A DNA stretch of 64,000 nt from Vavraia culicis subsp. floridensis. Its lineage: Eukaryota > Microsporidia > Pleistophoridae. The notes below the pieces were generated by a model. The model was not told the DNA's origin. It saw nothing but the letters and a program-made list of their open reading frames with translations, and searched no databases. Of the stretch, positions 1 to 10,155 are shown in pieces; position 1 is the first letter of the stretch, and each line of letters begins with the position of its first letter. The stretch covers positions 1-64,000 of the forward strand of contig NW_007360628.1 of the NCBI RefSeq assembly GCF_000192795.1, read 5' to 3'. Made by a program: the position numbers and the translations under genes.

Positions 1-1042
1 TCGCGTTTTTAGGCACAGAACCGTGAGCACATAGCATTGGAACTGACTTCTCTTTGAACTGCATTACCGGTCACTTTGTACGGTTACATTAATTTTTAAT
101 TTTCCAGAGCTATCAAAAATTGTTTGATATTTTAATTTGTTTGTTTTGCACTACAGCCGATTGATCTAATTATATTTTTTCTCTTTTAAACGAGTTTATA
201 CGTCAAATATTGCTCGATTACATGTTTTATTCAATATTGATGTGAACAGGCCATAGTCCTGCAATTGAATATTTACAACATCACCTTGTGTAAATGATTG
301 GATAACTTATTTGAACAGTTGATGTTATTAAATTGCCAAACACAACGGATCATCAGCTATGATGCATCCCAGTACGAAACGAACAGAATCTTTTTGTGCA
401 CGAATTGATTGGAAAGTTGTTAAATGGCATCGCACAATCCGCCATCAATACTCAACTTTAAATGTATAATTAAAGATATGCAGGCAGAAACTGCCATAGC
501 AAGAAAAATGCGATTCATCTCACACAATGTTAGAGCCGCATCTGGTGCTTTTTACGTTGGAAGCTCTAAACAGTTCAAATGAGAAATACTGGGCGAATAC
601 CAGTGGCCCAGACTTTAAATATTATCTTGATAAAAGCGTGATCGACAGGTACCTATGAGGCACTGAACATCATTGGCGGGATCACTGCAATACCAAAACC
701 TCTTTTTCGTATTACGGTGATCTGGTCAGCACATTAAATTCTGTGTTCAGTAAAAAATGTTCTAAACCGTTGAACAAAATATCAAGATAATCAAGTTTTA
801 TACCATACGCACATCTATACCTGATAAAAACTCTCAGAACGGAAAGCTTGTCAATGATTCTAAGCGTCGTTTTTGAAAGGCAAAAAAACAAAACTTTTTT
901 TGATATTCGTAGGACCATCATACAGTGGATCGGGAGAAGAAAGCAATTAAAACAATTACTGTTTGATTATCACAGCAAAAATGCATCACGGTAGTACGCA
1001 GATAACTGCCAAAGATTTCAGAGGAATGTCATTTAATAACCA
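1..1042. other. Left-edge intergenic stretch
   Basis: AT-rich sequence with only short open frames. A 69-codon frame on the minus strand at 712-921 begins with ATG but has no CCC signal and no recognisable domain. I see no gene here. It may include the flank of a gene lying outside the window. Confidence 0.5.
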
Positions 1043-1765
1043 TCAATTATCTATGCTTAACAGCGAATAATCCTTTTTTAAGAAATTATCACGTGTTGCA
1101 AAATGATTTGTTTTAAAGAACCGCACCTTCGTTAATAACCACGAACCAATATAGATAGGATTTTTTTCCGAAAACTTGAACTGAGTACAATCCGCCAACT
1201 TATTGTCAGTAGAAAGCTTGTCAATCTTTTTATTTTGTTTTGTTCTCTTGTTTAGTAGCTTTTCCAATTCCAAGTAAAAAGTCTTGTGCAGCTTGTCATC
1301 CAACGAGTGCACGTACAACCGTTCATACAAACCTGCGATGTCATCTAAAATACAGAATCGATCATATATCTGTTCCAACAAAGATTTCAAATCCCCATTT
1401 ACGGCACATACGCTCGGCATATCAATATTCCTATTTTTGACAGCCTCTATATACGCTATAATGGTGTTTTCTTTAGGCACCAAACTGATGAATATCAAAC
1501 TCTCCATTGAGAGTGCCATGCTCACGAGTGTGCATGGTGCATTCACCACAACATTTTCGATGAGGCTGTCCTGCAGAATTTTGGCTATCACCTTCAGAAC
1601 CACATTGCTGTCTATCGCCAAGGGCACAATAATGGATAACGAGTCGACAAAGCGGCACATTTTCGTCAAGCTGCCTTCGTTAAACTCGTACTGCATTTTG
1701 ACAGGCGAATTCACACCCAAAATCAGGTGCTCATCAACGATATGAACAAAGGCAACATTGTCCAT
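1043..1765 (-). CDS. Hypothetical protein, possible divergent actin-fold protein
   Basis: A 240-residue protein. The open frame runs further upstream but only from a TTG; the ATG at 1765 is preceded by CCCC (1775-1778), the signal used by most genes here, so I take it as the start. The C-terminus (IYIGSWLLTKVRFF...ATRDNFLKKDY) resembles the end of actin-related proteins, where a 'W.GGS.LA....F' segment is followed by a 'T+.E+...G' segment. The middle (VVVNAPCTLVSMALS) could match the strand-helix that precedes the second phosphate loop. The DxG phosphate-binding motifs of actin are not visible, so any such protein would be a non-ATP-binding relative. It is divergent in orientation to nothing nearby; beta-adaptin lies upstream on the same strand. 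Actin-fold assignment is a weak inference. Confidence 0.6.
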   Translation of the reverse strand: MDNVAFVHIVDEHLILGVNSPVKMQYEFNEGSLTKMCRFVDSLSIIVPLAIDSNVVLKVIAKILQDSLIENVVVNAPCTLVSMALSMESLIFISLVPKENTIIAYIEAVKNRNIDMPSVCAVNGDLKSLLEQIYDRFCILDDIAGLYERLYVHSLDDKLHKTFYLELEKLLNKRTKQNKKIDKLSTDNKLADCTQFKFSEKNPIYIGSWLLTKVRFFKTNHFATRDNFLKKDYSLLSIDN

Positions 1766-1988
1766 AATGACTAAGGGGCAAAGTTTTTTGATCCCCCTAT
1801 GGCGGTTCCGAAACAATTTACAAAAACTTTATATCCGGTTATACACAAACTCAGCAATAATGGAAATCAAAAGCAAACAGGTGTTCCTGTACGATTGCTA
1901 TTCTTGCTATGCAATGTTTTGATCGATAAACGGTGATTGTGTGCATCTACGTGTGACTCAAGACTTATAACAAACACTTTTATTGAAC

Positions 1989-4742
1989 CTATTTGAATTT
2001 CATTGCTTTTATCATTTTCAAGTATTTCCTATTATTTGATTTCAGAATTACTTGAAGAGAAAATATTTCACCATAAAACCACTTGTCAAACACCGAGAAA
2101 CAGAATTTTCTGCTATCTAGGAAGTAAACGTTCAAATAATTGACGCTGTCCACGTTGAGAATCTCATAATCGGCTAAATAGCTGAAATTTTTGATGAATT
2201 CATCCATTGAAACTTCCTTAGGCTTGATGAACTTGCTGATGCAGAGATGCAGCCTACGAAAAGTGGTGTTCGTTTTGTAGTTTATGACTTTGTTTATGTC
2301 ATCCTCTTTTATCCTTTTGATGCCCACTCTCTGCTTCTTGTCAACCGTGATGCCACGGTTGTTGTATGTGAATCTGAATTTCTTTTTGAGTTCTTTTATG
2401 TCCAAGTATAGCATTTTATCAGCCAAATAGATCACACCGTCAAAATACTCGTTTGATAGTGTTTCCAGGTGCATCATCTCTGGCAATGACTCGCTTGTGC
2501 AATCTTCTCTTTTGTCACAAATGACTTTAGCAGCATTGTCTGAGCCAGTAAGAATTCTCTGAGATGCGACGGTGCATTCTTTAACTGTAATAGATGCCAT
2601 ATTACCATTTATGTCCGTAATATTTGTTGGTTCATCTGTATTTGTGCCAGAAATCATATTTTTTACTGTTTCATCACCTAAATGTAGCGAATTGTCCGAT
2701 TCTGGAAACGAGCTCAATGATGCCAAGATTTTCGTGTTCATCACAATCGAAACATCCGATTGTGTTCCGTGGTCAGTGGTATTAAACATTTCATTCCGGT
2801 AATTGTTTATTCCCGCAAAATCTATTGCTTTTTGCCGTTCTTGCGACTCTTTATCCATCTTTGGTTCTATTCGCGGAAGAACTTCCTGCAACAACAGCTT
2901 TTCACTCCCAGTACAGCAGTTTTCATTGTCAGGATTGTATGTTTTGCAGGGGACAGACATTTCCACTGCTATGCCATCATCCATGGATGGAGCATGTTGG
3001 TAGTTCTCACCTATATTGTTGGTGTCATTATAGTGTGCGCTTGACAACTTACCATCAGGAACAGTGCTACTGGTTGAAAAATATTCAAGTACGAAACTAG
3101 CGTTCTCGGATATACTTGATACTTGTTTTTTCTTCTCATTATATTCACGCAGTAAGTTGACCCTGGATGTAAGAGCAGATGGCCATTCTATATCTGGAAT
3201 ATCCAGATATATCCCTCGTTTTGTTAATGAAAGATAAAAATTCAGCAATTCTGTGCACTGTAAAAACGTCATTTTCTGTCTTTCGATGTAGTCAAGGGTT
3301 TTTGGTTTACCTGCCAAAAAATGTTGGGCTAGAACCAAATAATGTGATATATCATTATTTTTTGGTTCAATATCTGATAAGATATCATCTATATTGAATG
3401 TTATCTTCGATTGAAGCTTCACTAGCATTTCCAAAGTGCTCTTAGTCAAGTACTCATCTACAAAAAGCTTTTTTTCGCTATCACTCTTATTAGACAGCTG
3501 GCAATCCGCACTATTGTCCATTTCCAGACCGCATACAATTATCCGCTTGATCAAATTTTGGTCTTTGTACTCTTTCAGTATTAAACACTCCAATATTTCG
3601 TTGTTAAATAGGTAATGATATCTTTTTATCTCGCTAATAGCCAGTTCATCCATTATATCGCAGAGTATCAGCAATTTGAGTCGTTTTATTTCCTTTCGAT
3701 CGTTATGAAAAATGAAAAATTGCTTACTATCGTAGTTCAAGCCATTTGTCAAGAAGAACTCAAGAATGTACGGCGAATAGATCGTGTCCAAAAAATAAAT
3801 CAGGGAATTAAAGATTAAATGGTGAAATACCTTGGAATGAACAAGAATTTGAGCAGCAAGAATCGCAGAAACATGATTTTGCGAACGTAGAGCATGTGTC
3901 AAGAACTTCTTGGTAGCTTTTGAGAGCAAAAACGTGCCTGTCATTCTATTTTTGTCCTTATCATGTTCAACTTTCACGCTGCCTTCCCTCATTTCATCAT
4001 CACCATAGTCTTTGAGCGATATCAAATCGCCATTGTCATCCTCTTCAACCATTTTAAAGTCTGTTCCTGTTCTTTTTACCTCTTCCAGCCGCTTTCTGAT
4101 TATTCTTAAGACCGCGATTCGTTCATTTTCGCTTCTCTTTTCCGCATTCGACACTAGCAGCTCTAGGTTTATCTCCATGTTGGTGACAGAAATAGCGATC
4201 AAGACGCATTCTCTGACAGCCAGAACGTTGTCTCCCATCATTTTCATAAGCATCTCTCCGAATTTATACTCCACAAATTTGTCATAGTTGTGTTGGAATA
4301 TACTTATCGATGCTATGACCGAGCACAATCTGACCATAAAGTTCTTATCACTCATCAATTTGTGTATCCTTGACACAAAAAATTGTTGTATATCGCTGTT
4401 CTTTACGTTCGTTGCCACTCTTAGTCCCTGTATTTTGAAGTAATCATTATCGTTCAAGTCTTTGAGCGTGGTATTGATAATGAGCATTAGTACGGTTGTG
4501 TTGTGTTTTATGTTTATCAGGTAGTAATTTATGAGCGATTTTATGAACAGATTGGGAGTATCGATATGTCTTATGACCTTGGTCAGGTAGGAGCCTACAT
4601 CTTCTGTGTGCATCTTCCTTGTTAGCACCATCATGCTGTCGCGCAATTGGTTAGACGTAGGATTGTCAAGCTGTATTTTTGTGCCTGCCATTTGCTTGTT
4701 AATCACGTTCATGAGCTTGTCTAGGAGTTTGTCTGTAAACAT
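1989..4742 (-). CDS. Beta-adaptin-like large subunit of an AP clathrin-adaptor complex
   Basis: A 917-residue protein from the ATG at 4742; another in-frame ATG lies at 4790 and the frame beyond it opens on GTG. Residues ~10-300 form an alpha-solenoid typical of the adaptin N-terminal domain, with the signature order of beta chains: a helix of 'LRDSMMVLTRKM', then 'DVGSYLTKVIRHIDTPNLFIKSLINYYLIN' and 'LMLIINTTLKDLND'. In this family the trunk binds the mu and sigma subunits and sorts cargo at Golgi or endosomes. A Ser/Asn-rich, acidic linker (~570-760) separates it from a C-terminal part with a possible appendage-like domain. I cannot tell AP-1/2 beta from AP-3 beta. No CCC signal precedes either ATG, but a CTATAAAAAA stretch lies about 25 bases before 4742. 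The length is close to the normal range, unusual in a reduced genome. Confidence 0.75.
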   Translation of the reverse strand: MFTDKLLDKLMNVINKQMAGTKIQLDNPTSNQLRDSMMVLTRKMHTEDVGSYLTKVIRHIDTPNLFIKSLINYYLINIKHNTTVLMLIINTTLKDLNDNDYFKIQGLRVATNVKNSDIQQFFVSRIHKLMSDKNFMVRLCSVIASISIFQHNYDKFVEYKFGEMLMKMMGDNVLAVRECVLIAISVTNMEINLELLVSNAEKRSENERIAVLRIIRKRLEEVKRTGTDFKMVEEDDNGDLISLKDYGDDEMREGSVKVEHDKDKNRMTGTFLLSKATKKFLTHALRSQNHVSAILAAQILVHSKVFHHLIFNSLIYFLDTIYSPYILEFFLTNGLNYDSKQFFIFHNDRKEIKRLKLLILCDIMDELAISEIKRYHYLFNNEILECLILKEYKDQNLIKRIIVCGLEMDNSADCQLSNKSDSEKKLFVDEYLTKSTLEMLVKLQSKITFNIDDILSDIEPKNNDISHYLVLAQHFLAGKPKTLDYIERQKMTFLQCTELLNFYLSLTKRGIYLDIPDIEWPSALTSRVNLLREYNEKKKQVSSISENASFVLEYFSTSSTVPDGKLSSAHYNDTNNIGENYQHAPSMDDGIAVEMSVPCKTYNPDNENCCTGSEKLLLQEVLPRIEPKMDKESQERQKAIDFAGINNYRNEMFNTTDHGTQSDVSIVMNTKILASLSSFPESDNSLHLGDETVKNMISGTNTDEPTNITDINGNMASITVKECTVASQRILTGSDNAAKVICDKREDCTSESLPEMMHLETLSNEYFDGVIYLADKMLYLDIKELKKKFRFTYNNRGITVDKKQRVGIKRIKEDDINKVINYKTNTTFRRLHLCISKFIKPKEVSMDEFIKNFSYLADYEILNVDSVNYLNVYFLDSRKFCFSVFDKWFYGEIFSLQVILKSNNRKYLKMIKAMKFK

Positions 4743-4842
4743 TGAGTTGGCTTGTTTTTGTTTTTTTATAGTAGAGACGAAACAAAGTTTCATAACATTG
4801 ATCAAACTTTGTTTATTAATATATAGCAGTAGAAACACTCAT

Positions 4843-5852
4843 AATGAGAGAGGAAGCTCTGAAATAAATGCTTTGGAGTAAAATACCGACCACGCCCTGG
4901 TAAAATGGTAATAAGTTTACCTCAGTTGCACCTCGCCATACTACGCAACCACGCCCTGGTAAAACAGTAATAAGTTTACCTCAGTTGCACCTCGCCATAC
5001 TACGTCGCACAACCATGCCTAGACAATCGCTATGGTATGACTGAGCCGTACAGCATGTTGAGTTAAGCACATAAAGAGCAAATTACAGTGCAGTACACCA
5101 AAAATAGACAACTTCGGATTGATATGAGTTGATGGGGGTGCATTTCAAGATGTTTGAGCGGTAACTCACAAAAGCGCGTACCATTGACATTTTCATTATT
5201 TCTTTAATGTATTATTCATAGTGTGACGCGGTAAAAACGTGTATTTGTAAATAAACGCGTGTTCCAAGTCCAAAGACTGAACTGCAATAACTTTTATCGC
5301 TTTAAATGCTAAAGGTTTGGTTTATTAGAACGGCATTGGACGCGAAACACTAAACTGATGTGTTGAATAGTGCCATTCTCTGAAGAGGAATTGAGAAAAT
5401 GATAGATTCTATCAGGCACATATTATACGTTAATGGTGGGTTATAGACCGTTCAATGATAGTTAATCGTGCATTTAACCGATCTCGATTATCAAAAGTGG
5501 AATTTTATCTTTCTACTGCTCGAACTGGCTTAAAAAACGTCTACACAAGAAAATACTTAGATTGCACCATTCAATACTGCTGTGCAAAGTGGTTATTCAA
5601 CTAGTCATGTGCTTCACTATGGCTGTACCATCAAAACATCCTTTATTGCTATTTTCAGGATCAGATGAAAGACAATAGTATAATTTGGATGATCTTCCAT
5701 GGTAAGATAGCATGTTAAAGCAAATGAAGTGGATTCACCTGATGGTTGGTGTGTTTAAAGCATCACATATATTTACATCAAGTGCTATTCTTATTGGACG
5801 GTAAGCCAGAGAGCGTGAACTATTTAAATAAATACCAATTGCAAGTATTTAA
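4843..5852. other. Intergenic stretch with a tandem duplication
   Basis: About 1 kb without a supported gene. It holds a 59-base tandem duplication at 4889-5005, described separately; the rest is AT-rich with short open frames only. Confidence 0.5.
4889..5005. repeat. Two tandem copies of a 59-bp unit
   Basis: Unit one starts at 4889 and unit two at 4948, each opening ACCACGCCCTGGTAAAA and closing with CACCTCGCCATACTACG. The copies differ at very few bases. The unit lies just upstream of the beta-adaptin gene and each copy contains one CCC. Confidence 0.9.
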
Positions 5853-6164
5853 CTAGAAAAGAAAGGTAAACTTGTCTAATACGTCCTTCTTATCACAATG
5901 CTTTTCTATAAGTTTGATAATCGTGTATCCATCAGAGAAGTATCCCTTCTTTATCGGGCACTCTTCTGCCCATGTCATGTAAAAATCGAGAATACTCGCT
6001 ATTTGGTCATCCACTGTCTTTTTGCTAGCAAACTCGTAGGTCTTTCCCTTGTCAATAAGGAATGAGAGGCCTTTTGCACTTGTTAAAAACTTTTCTACCT
6101 CAGCTGATTCTACGTATCTTTTCACAGCTGTGCTGTCTTCCGGCTTTATTCCGGTGCTTTTCAT
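5853..6164 (-). CDS. Small hypothetical protein (103 residues)
   Basis: Open frame from an ATG at 6164 that is immediately preceded by a CCC (6169-6171), which is the main reason to accept it as a gene. The product is highly charged, soluble, with no signal peptide or membrane segment, and predicted mostly helical (EVEKFLTSAKGLSFLIDKG; DDQIASILDFYMTWAEECP; IIKLIEKHCDKKDVLDKF). I recognise no family. An upstream ATG eight bases before gives an immediate stop and is probably not used. Confidence 0.65.
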   Translation of the reverse strand: MKSTGIKPEDSTAVKRYVESAEVEKFLTSAKGLSFLIDKGKTYEFASKKTVDDQIASILDFYMTWAEECPIKKGYFSDGYTIIKLIEKHCDKKDVLDKFTFLF

Positions 6165-7016
6165 GAATGGGCCATGAAATTCTTCGTTTATAGCCCATCA
6201 AAAACTGAGGTTTATATTTCAAATACTATGCCCGTAATGCGGAGCAAACGGTTTCTATGCTTGTTTTATGGTGCTTCCTCTATTTTACAGATTTTGTTAA
6301 CAATCCGTTCTCCTTTATTGACGAATAAAATGCTGCCTTAGTTACCTGCATTTTTTCACCAATATGATCAATTTGAATGCTGTTCAATGGATGGGTGCCA
6401 GTCTATTCTGCACCAAAACATAATAAATACCGGTCATCATATCTATGTTAGCACCATATTATCAGCTGCCTATCTACACCAATGGTTATTTTTAGCTTGC
6501 TGAGTGCTATGTGGATTTACCAGTGACTTGCCACGGCTTGATGAGCTAATGATATGTTGCAAGACATAGCGGATATAAAGGCTGTAAAACATAAAAAACC
6601 GTGTAACAGCAAAAAGTGATTATTCTTTGGTACAAGCACAGTATAATTGGTATAAACAACAAAAACAAATTTTTTTAATCAAGCATTTTACACAGGTGCA
6701 TCACACGATCAGATATAGCGGACTATCACCAGTAGTGTAAAATGCTATAAGTACGTATTTTTTATTAAATGACGTTTATTATCAAAATCGTGTTTTTAGA
6801 TAGAATATTTGCTTTTACGTGAACGCATACACCCAGCACTTAGAATGTAGCCTGCAAAAAAGATTTTTAAGTTGTAAATTGCATGATACTTCACGTGTTA
6901 AGGCAAAGCCTTCGTTTCAATTGCTATATTTTGAGTGTTGTGAAATCATACGCGATTTACCCCCTTTTACTCAGAGTCATTTATTTATCTCCCACACATC
7001 GCCATTCACCCTTTGT
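6165..7016. other. Divergent intergenic region before the Sec3-like gene
   Basis: Separates the minus-strand 103-residue gene from the plus-strand Sec3-like gene. The long open frame extends into it from 6819, but that extension (Cys/His/Phe-rich, no homology) precedes the CCC signal and is probably untranslated. A 20-base element at 6973-6992 recurs at 60940-60959. Confidence 0.5.
7009..7011 (+). promoter_or_regulatory. CCC start-proximal signal deciding the Sec3-like start
   Basis: ACCC lies six bases before the ATG at 7017, while the upstream ATG at 6819 has none nearby. This is the clearest of several cases where the signal moves the start well inside the longest frame. In microsporidia such C-rich signals sit close to the transcription start, giving very short leaders. 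Confidence 0.7.
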
Positions 7017-8573
7017 ATGAATTGCAGTGCTGAAGAAATAGATGCACTCTTTTGGTCAAAAGAGAAAGGCGACGAAAGCGTTTCATTGTCGACTCTCAAG
7101 TCGTATCTGCAGAACCTAAAAACGTTGAAACCGCAGCTGAACACGCAACTGACCGATTTGAAGTACGTACAAGGTAAACTGGAAATAGACTTGTACAAGC
7201 TAAACAAACTGTCCGCAGAGCTAAAGGACGTGCAAGAGATGAACAATGCGTACGAGACAGAAATAAACAACAAAGAGAAATTGCGAGATGCGCTGAGCGA
7301 TCTTGTGAGGATGTTGGAAATTGATGAGAAGTACTTCAGCTATTTTGAGAGCGATAATTACGATGATGCCATGGTGATGAGCAGAATTGAGGAATCGTTG
7401 TACAGGTTCGATTGTGTTTTGGGCAATGAAAGCAGTGAGCACAGGGAGTACATCTATAGTTTGAAAGACTTCGATTTGAAGGTGGTGAGAGATTTCACGA
7501 AGAGGATATTGGATGTAAGAAGGACCTTTTACAAGAAATTTGAGCATTTTTTTACCAAAAAGCTGAACTCGTACAAAAGCAAGAGCAAGGGAGAATTGAA
7601 AATACATAAGGAGATTTACGATGAAGTCATAAAATATAAGAGCTTTATGACACAGGAATACGTAGAAATATACATCAAGTGCATGAAAAAGCTGTACAGC
7701 CACGAGTTTCGTTATCATTTGGAAAGTGTGTTCGATATCTTGAAGAGAAAGAAGAATGTTACTCTCAGCGTCAATCTAAATGTGATATTTCAGTCATTAC
7801 TGCTTATAAGGGAGTGTGAGTACGATTTTGTACGGAAGATAAGTAGAAAAAGTATCGATCAATCGTCCAAAAAGGACGCAAAGCAGAGCGGCGTGGAAGA
7901 GACTAATTCTGTGTATTTTGCTGCCCATTTCAAGAATATGGACATGTTCGACGATGTGGTTATCATGATTCAAACATTTTTGAATGATTTGTACGAGTTG
8001 GATCGTTTCCAGACAATAATAGCGCTCGGCGATTCAATCCAACACTACCGCGAGAAAACCAAGGAAGAACTAAGGAACGCATTTTACGATCATTTTCTTG
8101 AGAACATGCTGAGCAACTACAAGAATCTCAGGAAAGATTTCGTAAGACTGGCCGTGAGCAAATACAAAGGAGAAAACAAGAGAAAAACGATTCAATTCTT
8201 CAATAAGGTAATTCTATGCACCAAAGACGACGAACTGAGGGAAAAAATGGTGCATTACCACACAAAACTTGTCATGAAGCTGACAAAAGATCACAAAACA
8301 GATTTTCAACACGTGCTGAGGAAGTTCGAGTGTGTGTATCCTATAAAGAAGTGCACTGACTACTATTTCTTGCTAGTAGAGGAGATGAAGAAAACCATTA
8401 TTGATGAGATGTTTGCTGTTGAGTTGGATTACGTAAGGATAAAAAAGAATATTCGCTATATTACAGACATAGATGATGAAGACATGAGAGGCGCTGCCCT
8501 GAAGATTTTCAAGGATGTGGTAAAAGATAATACGAACGAGAAGGAGTACAAGAGAATAGAATCGTATTTTTGA
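7017..8573 (+). CDS. Exocyst subunit Sec3-like protein
   Basis: A 518-residue protein starting at the CCC-preceded ATG. Residues ~20-85 form a coiled coil that runs into 'EINNKEKLRDALSDLVRMLEI', matching the Sec3 pattern of a coiled coil followed by 'n...L..eL..Ll..l.i'. Further on, 'KEIYDEVIKYKSFMTQEYVEIYIKCMKKLYSHEF' fits the segment of Sec3 in which a Y..s..kLY helix follows a conserved helix. Sec3 helps tether secretory vesicles to the plasma membrane as part of the exocyst. The N-terminal PH-like domain of yeast Sec3 is absent. Vps52 of the GARP complex has a similar layout and is the main alternative. A poly(A)-type AATAAA overlaps the region just after the stop. Confidence 0.6.
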   Translation: MNCSAEEIDALFWSKEKGDESVSLSTLKSYLQNLKTLKPQLNTQLTDLKYVQGKLEIDLYKLNKLSAELKDVQEMNNAYETEINNKEKLRDALSDLVRMLEIDEKYFSYFESDNYDDAMVMSRIEESLYRFDCVLGNESSEHREYIYSLKDFDLKVVRDFTKRILDVRRTFYKKFEHFFTKKLNSYKSKSKGELKIHKEIYDEVIKYKSFMTQEYVEIYIKCMKKLYSHEFRYHLESVFDILKRKKNVTLSVNLNVIFQSLLLIRECEYDFVRKISRKSIDQSSKKDAKQSGVEETNSVYFAAHFKNMDMFDDVVIMIQTFLNDLYELDRFQTIIALGDSIQHYREKTKEELRNAFYDHFLENMLSNYKNLRKDFVRLAVSKYKGENKRKTIQFFNKVILCTKDDELREKMVHYHTKLVMKLTKDHKTDFQHVLRKFECVYPIKKCTDYYFLLVEEMKKTIIDEMFAVELDYVRIKKNIRYITDIDDEDMRGAALKIFKDVVKDNTNEKEYKRIESYF

Positions 8574-9198
8574 GGTGAATAAAAATATTGTACCAGACAA
8601 ACTGCTTCAAAGTGTTACTTAAGGACAAATAATACCCGCTCTACCACGAATATGTTATTGCTGTGTTTGAGCGCTGGTATTCTGATCTTAAGGGCCAAAA
8701 TGTACGTATTCGGTGTTTAGCGCCAGAAATTACTTTTTTGAGGTAATCGCCCAATAAATTACATAGTAGCACACGATGCGGTGTTCGTTTGCGATATATA
8801 GTTGTGAGTTTAGCGATTAAAATCACTTTTAGAAAATTTTACCGTGAAACACTCTATGCTTACCAAATTTACCATACAAGATGTATGAAAGGTTTTAAAA
8901 CGTAGAATATAGATTAACTAACGTTGATATCGCTTACATAATAGGAATTGTTGTAAATTAGCACTCTATTAAGATAAAATTGGTGTGGTACAAATCATTG
9001 GTACGAGAAATAATGATTTCTACAATTTAGCACCTTTTAATGTGTGTTAGCAGCGAAATGCGTTTGAAAATGACATATATGAGTATTGCTCGTTCCTTTT
9101 TACCAATCGAATATCACATCAACACGTCCTACAGTACGTATGCAAAAAATTACAAGCTTTGTTTTAGTAAATCCGTGAGAACCATCGACAACATTCTT
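8574..9198. other. Convergent intergenic stretch
   Basis: Lies between the 3' ends of the Sec3-like gene and the methyltransferase gene. AT-rich; AATAAA appears right after the Sec3-like stop. No other feature recognised. Confidence 0.5.
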
Positions 9199-9726
9199 TC
9201 AGTTCTTTCTTACACCGTGTAGGATGTAAATTGTTTCTCCCAGTATCGCTCTTTGCCTTATGACACGTACATCGTAACCAGGTATGTGTTCCACGTTGAT
9301 TTTATTGAGCCTGATGACCAACAAGTAAAACTCTTTTGTACGCACGGCTTTCAGAAACTGCCAGATAACCTCACTTCCGTCTTTACCACCGGCATAGCTG
9401 CAAATTTCCAAGCACTTTTCGCAGGGTTTTTTCTGCTCGCACTGTGCTACCTGCTCATTCAGGTATGGCGGGTTGAAGATTATGACATCGATTTCTGTCT
9501 GTCTAAGATTACTCAGCAGGTTGCTCTGGATTGCATCACACTTAGCATTCCGTAGTGCATGCGGGTTTATGTCGGTAGCAAGACAATGGTTGAATCGGAG
9601 AAATGTATTTATAATGGTGGCCGAGCCTGTACCTATCTCAACAATAACCTTGTCTTTCAGTTCTTCGCCGCGCATTGTGTCCAGTAAAGTGTATGTATCT
9701 TCGCTTGGCAGGTAAAACAGTGCCAT
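9199..9726 (-). CDS. MTQ2: eRF1 glutamine methyltransferase catalytic subunit (Mtq2/N6AMT1/HemK2 type)
   Basis: A 175-residue class I SAM-dependent methyltransferase. Motif I is EIGTGSA (~residue 30), the acidic strand-2 loop is TDINPHA, the catalytic NPPY motif falls at ~84-88 (FNPPYLNE), and 'YAGGKDGSEVI' matches the family's GGxDG segment. In other eukaryotes this subunit pairs with Trm112 and methylates the glutamine of the GGQ motif in release factor eRF1; N6AMT1 homologues also act on histone H4 in animals. The frame opens upstream only from TTG; the ATG at 9726 has CCC at 9733-9735, so I use it. Two CxxC-like pairs (CEQKKPCEKC) sit between NPPY and GGKDG and are unusual. Length is close to the family minimum. 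Confidence 0.9.
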   Translation of the reverse strand: MALFYLPSEDTYTLLDTMRGEELKDKVIVEIGTGSATIINTFLRFNHCLATDINPHALRNAKCDAIQSNLLSNLRQTEIDVIIFNPPYLNEQVAQCEQKKPCEKCLEICSYAGGKDGSEVIWQFLKAVRTKEFYLLVIRLNKINVEHIPGYDVRVIRQRAILGETIYILHGVRKN

Positions 9727-10155
9727 CAATAAGGGCAGTGTTTTTAGATCAACGTATTTTAACAATCAATCTTTTTGATTGAGACGTATCCTGCGTATAA
9801 AGTCATGCTAAGCATTTCTTACTTTGATTTTAAACCGTGCGGTTTGAACAAGTTTGAATGATGTTGTACGCTGGTCCTGTCACCAATAAAATATTTTGAT
9901 CTGTCACATGTGCAGAGATGGCTACCTACGTTTTGAACGGAACCAATCTTGGACATTTCTCAAAACCGAATAGCACGGCAACTCTTCAGTCACACCACAT
10001 TTAACTTAGCAATCCATTGCTGTGCACGAGTACGTTTGAATGTTTCTTGTTTTGACAGAAACTCGCATATTCTTCTTCTGAGGGTCTGCAAGCTCTCTGG
10101 CCGTTTCTCGTATTTTTTGCGCATTCAGTTTTTACCGTTCAAGTTTTCACCCCTC
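9727..10155. other. Divergent promoter region
   Basis: About 430 bases between two divergently oriented genes, each with its own CCC signal at the boundary. The open frame upstream of 10156 has no ATG with a signal and no homology. Nothing else seen. Confidence 0.5.

Noticed and set aside
9949..10155. N-terminal extension of the basic orphan
   Set aside because: It precedes the CCC signal and shows no homology, so I start the gene at 10156.
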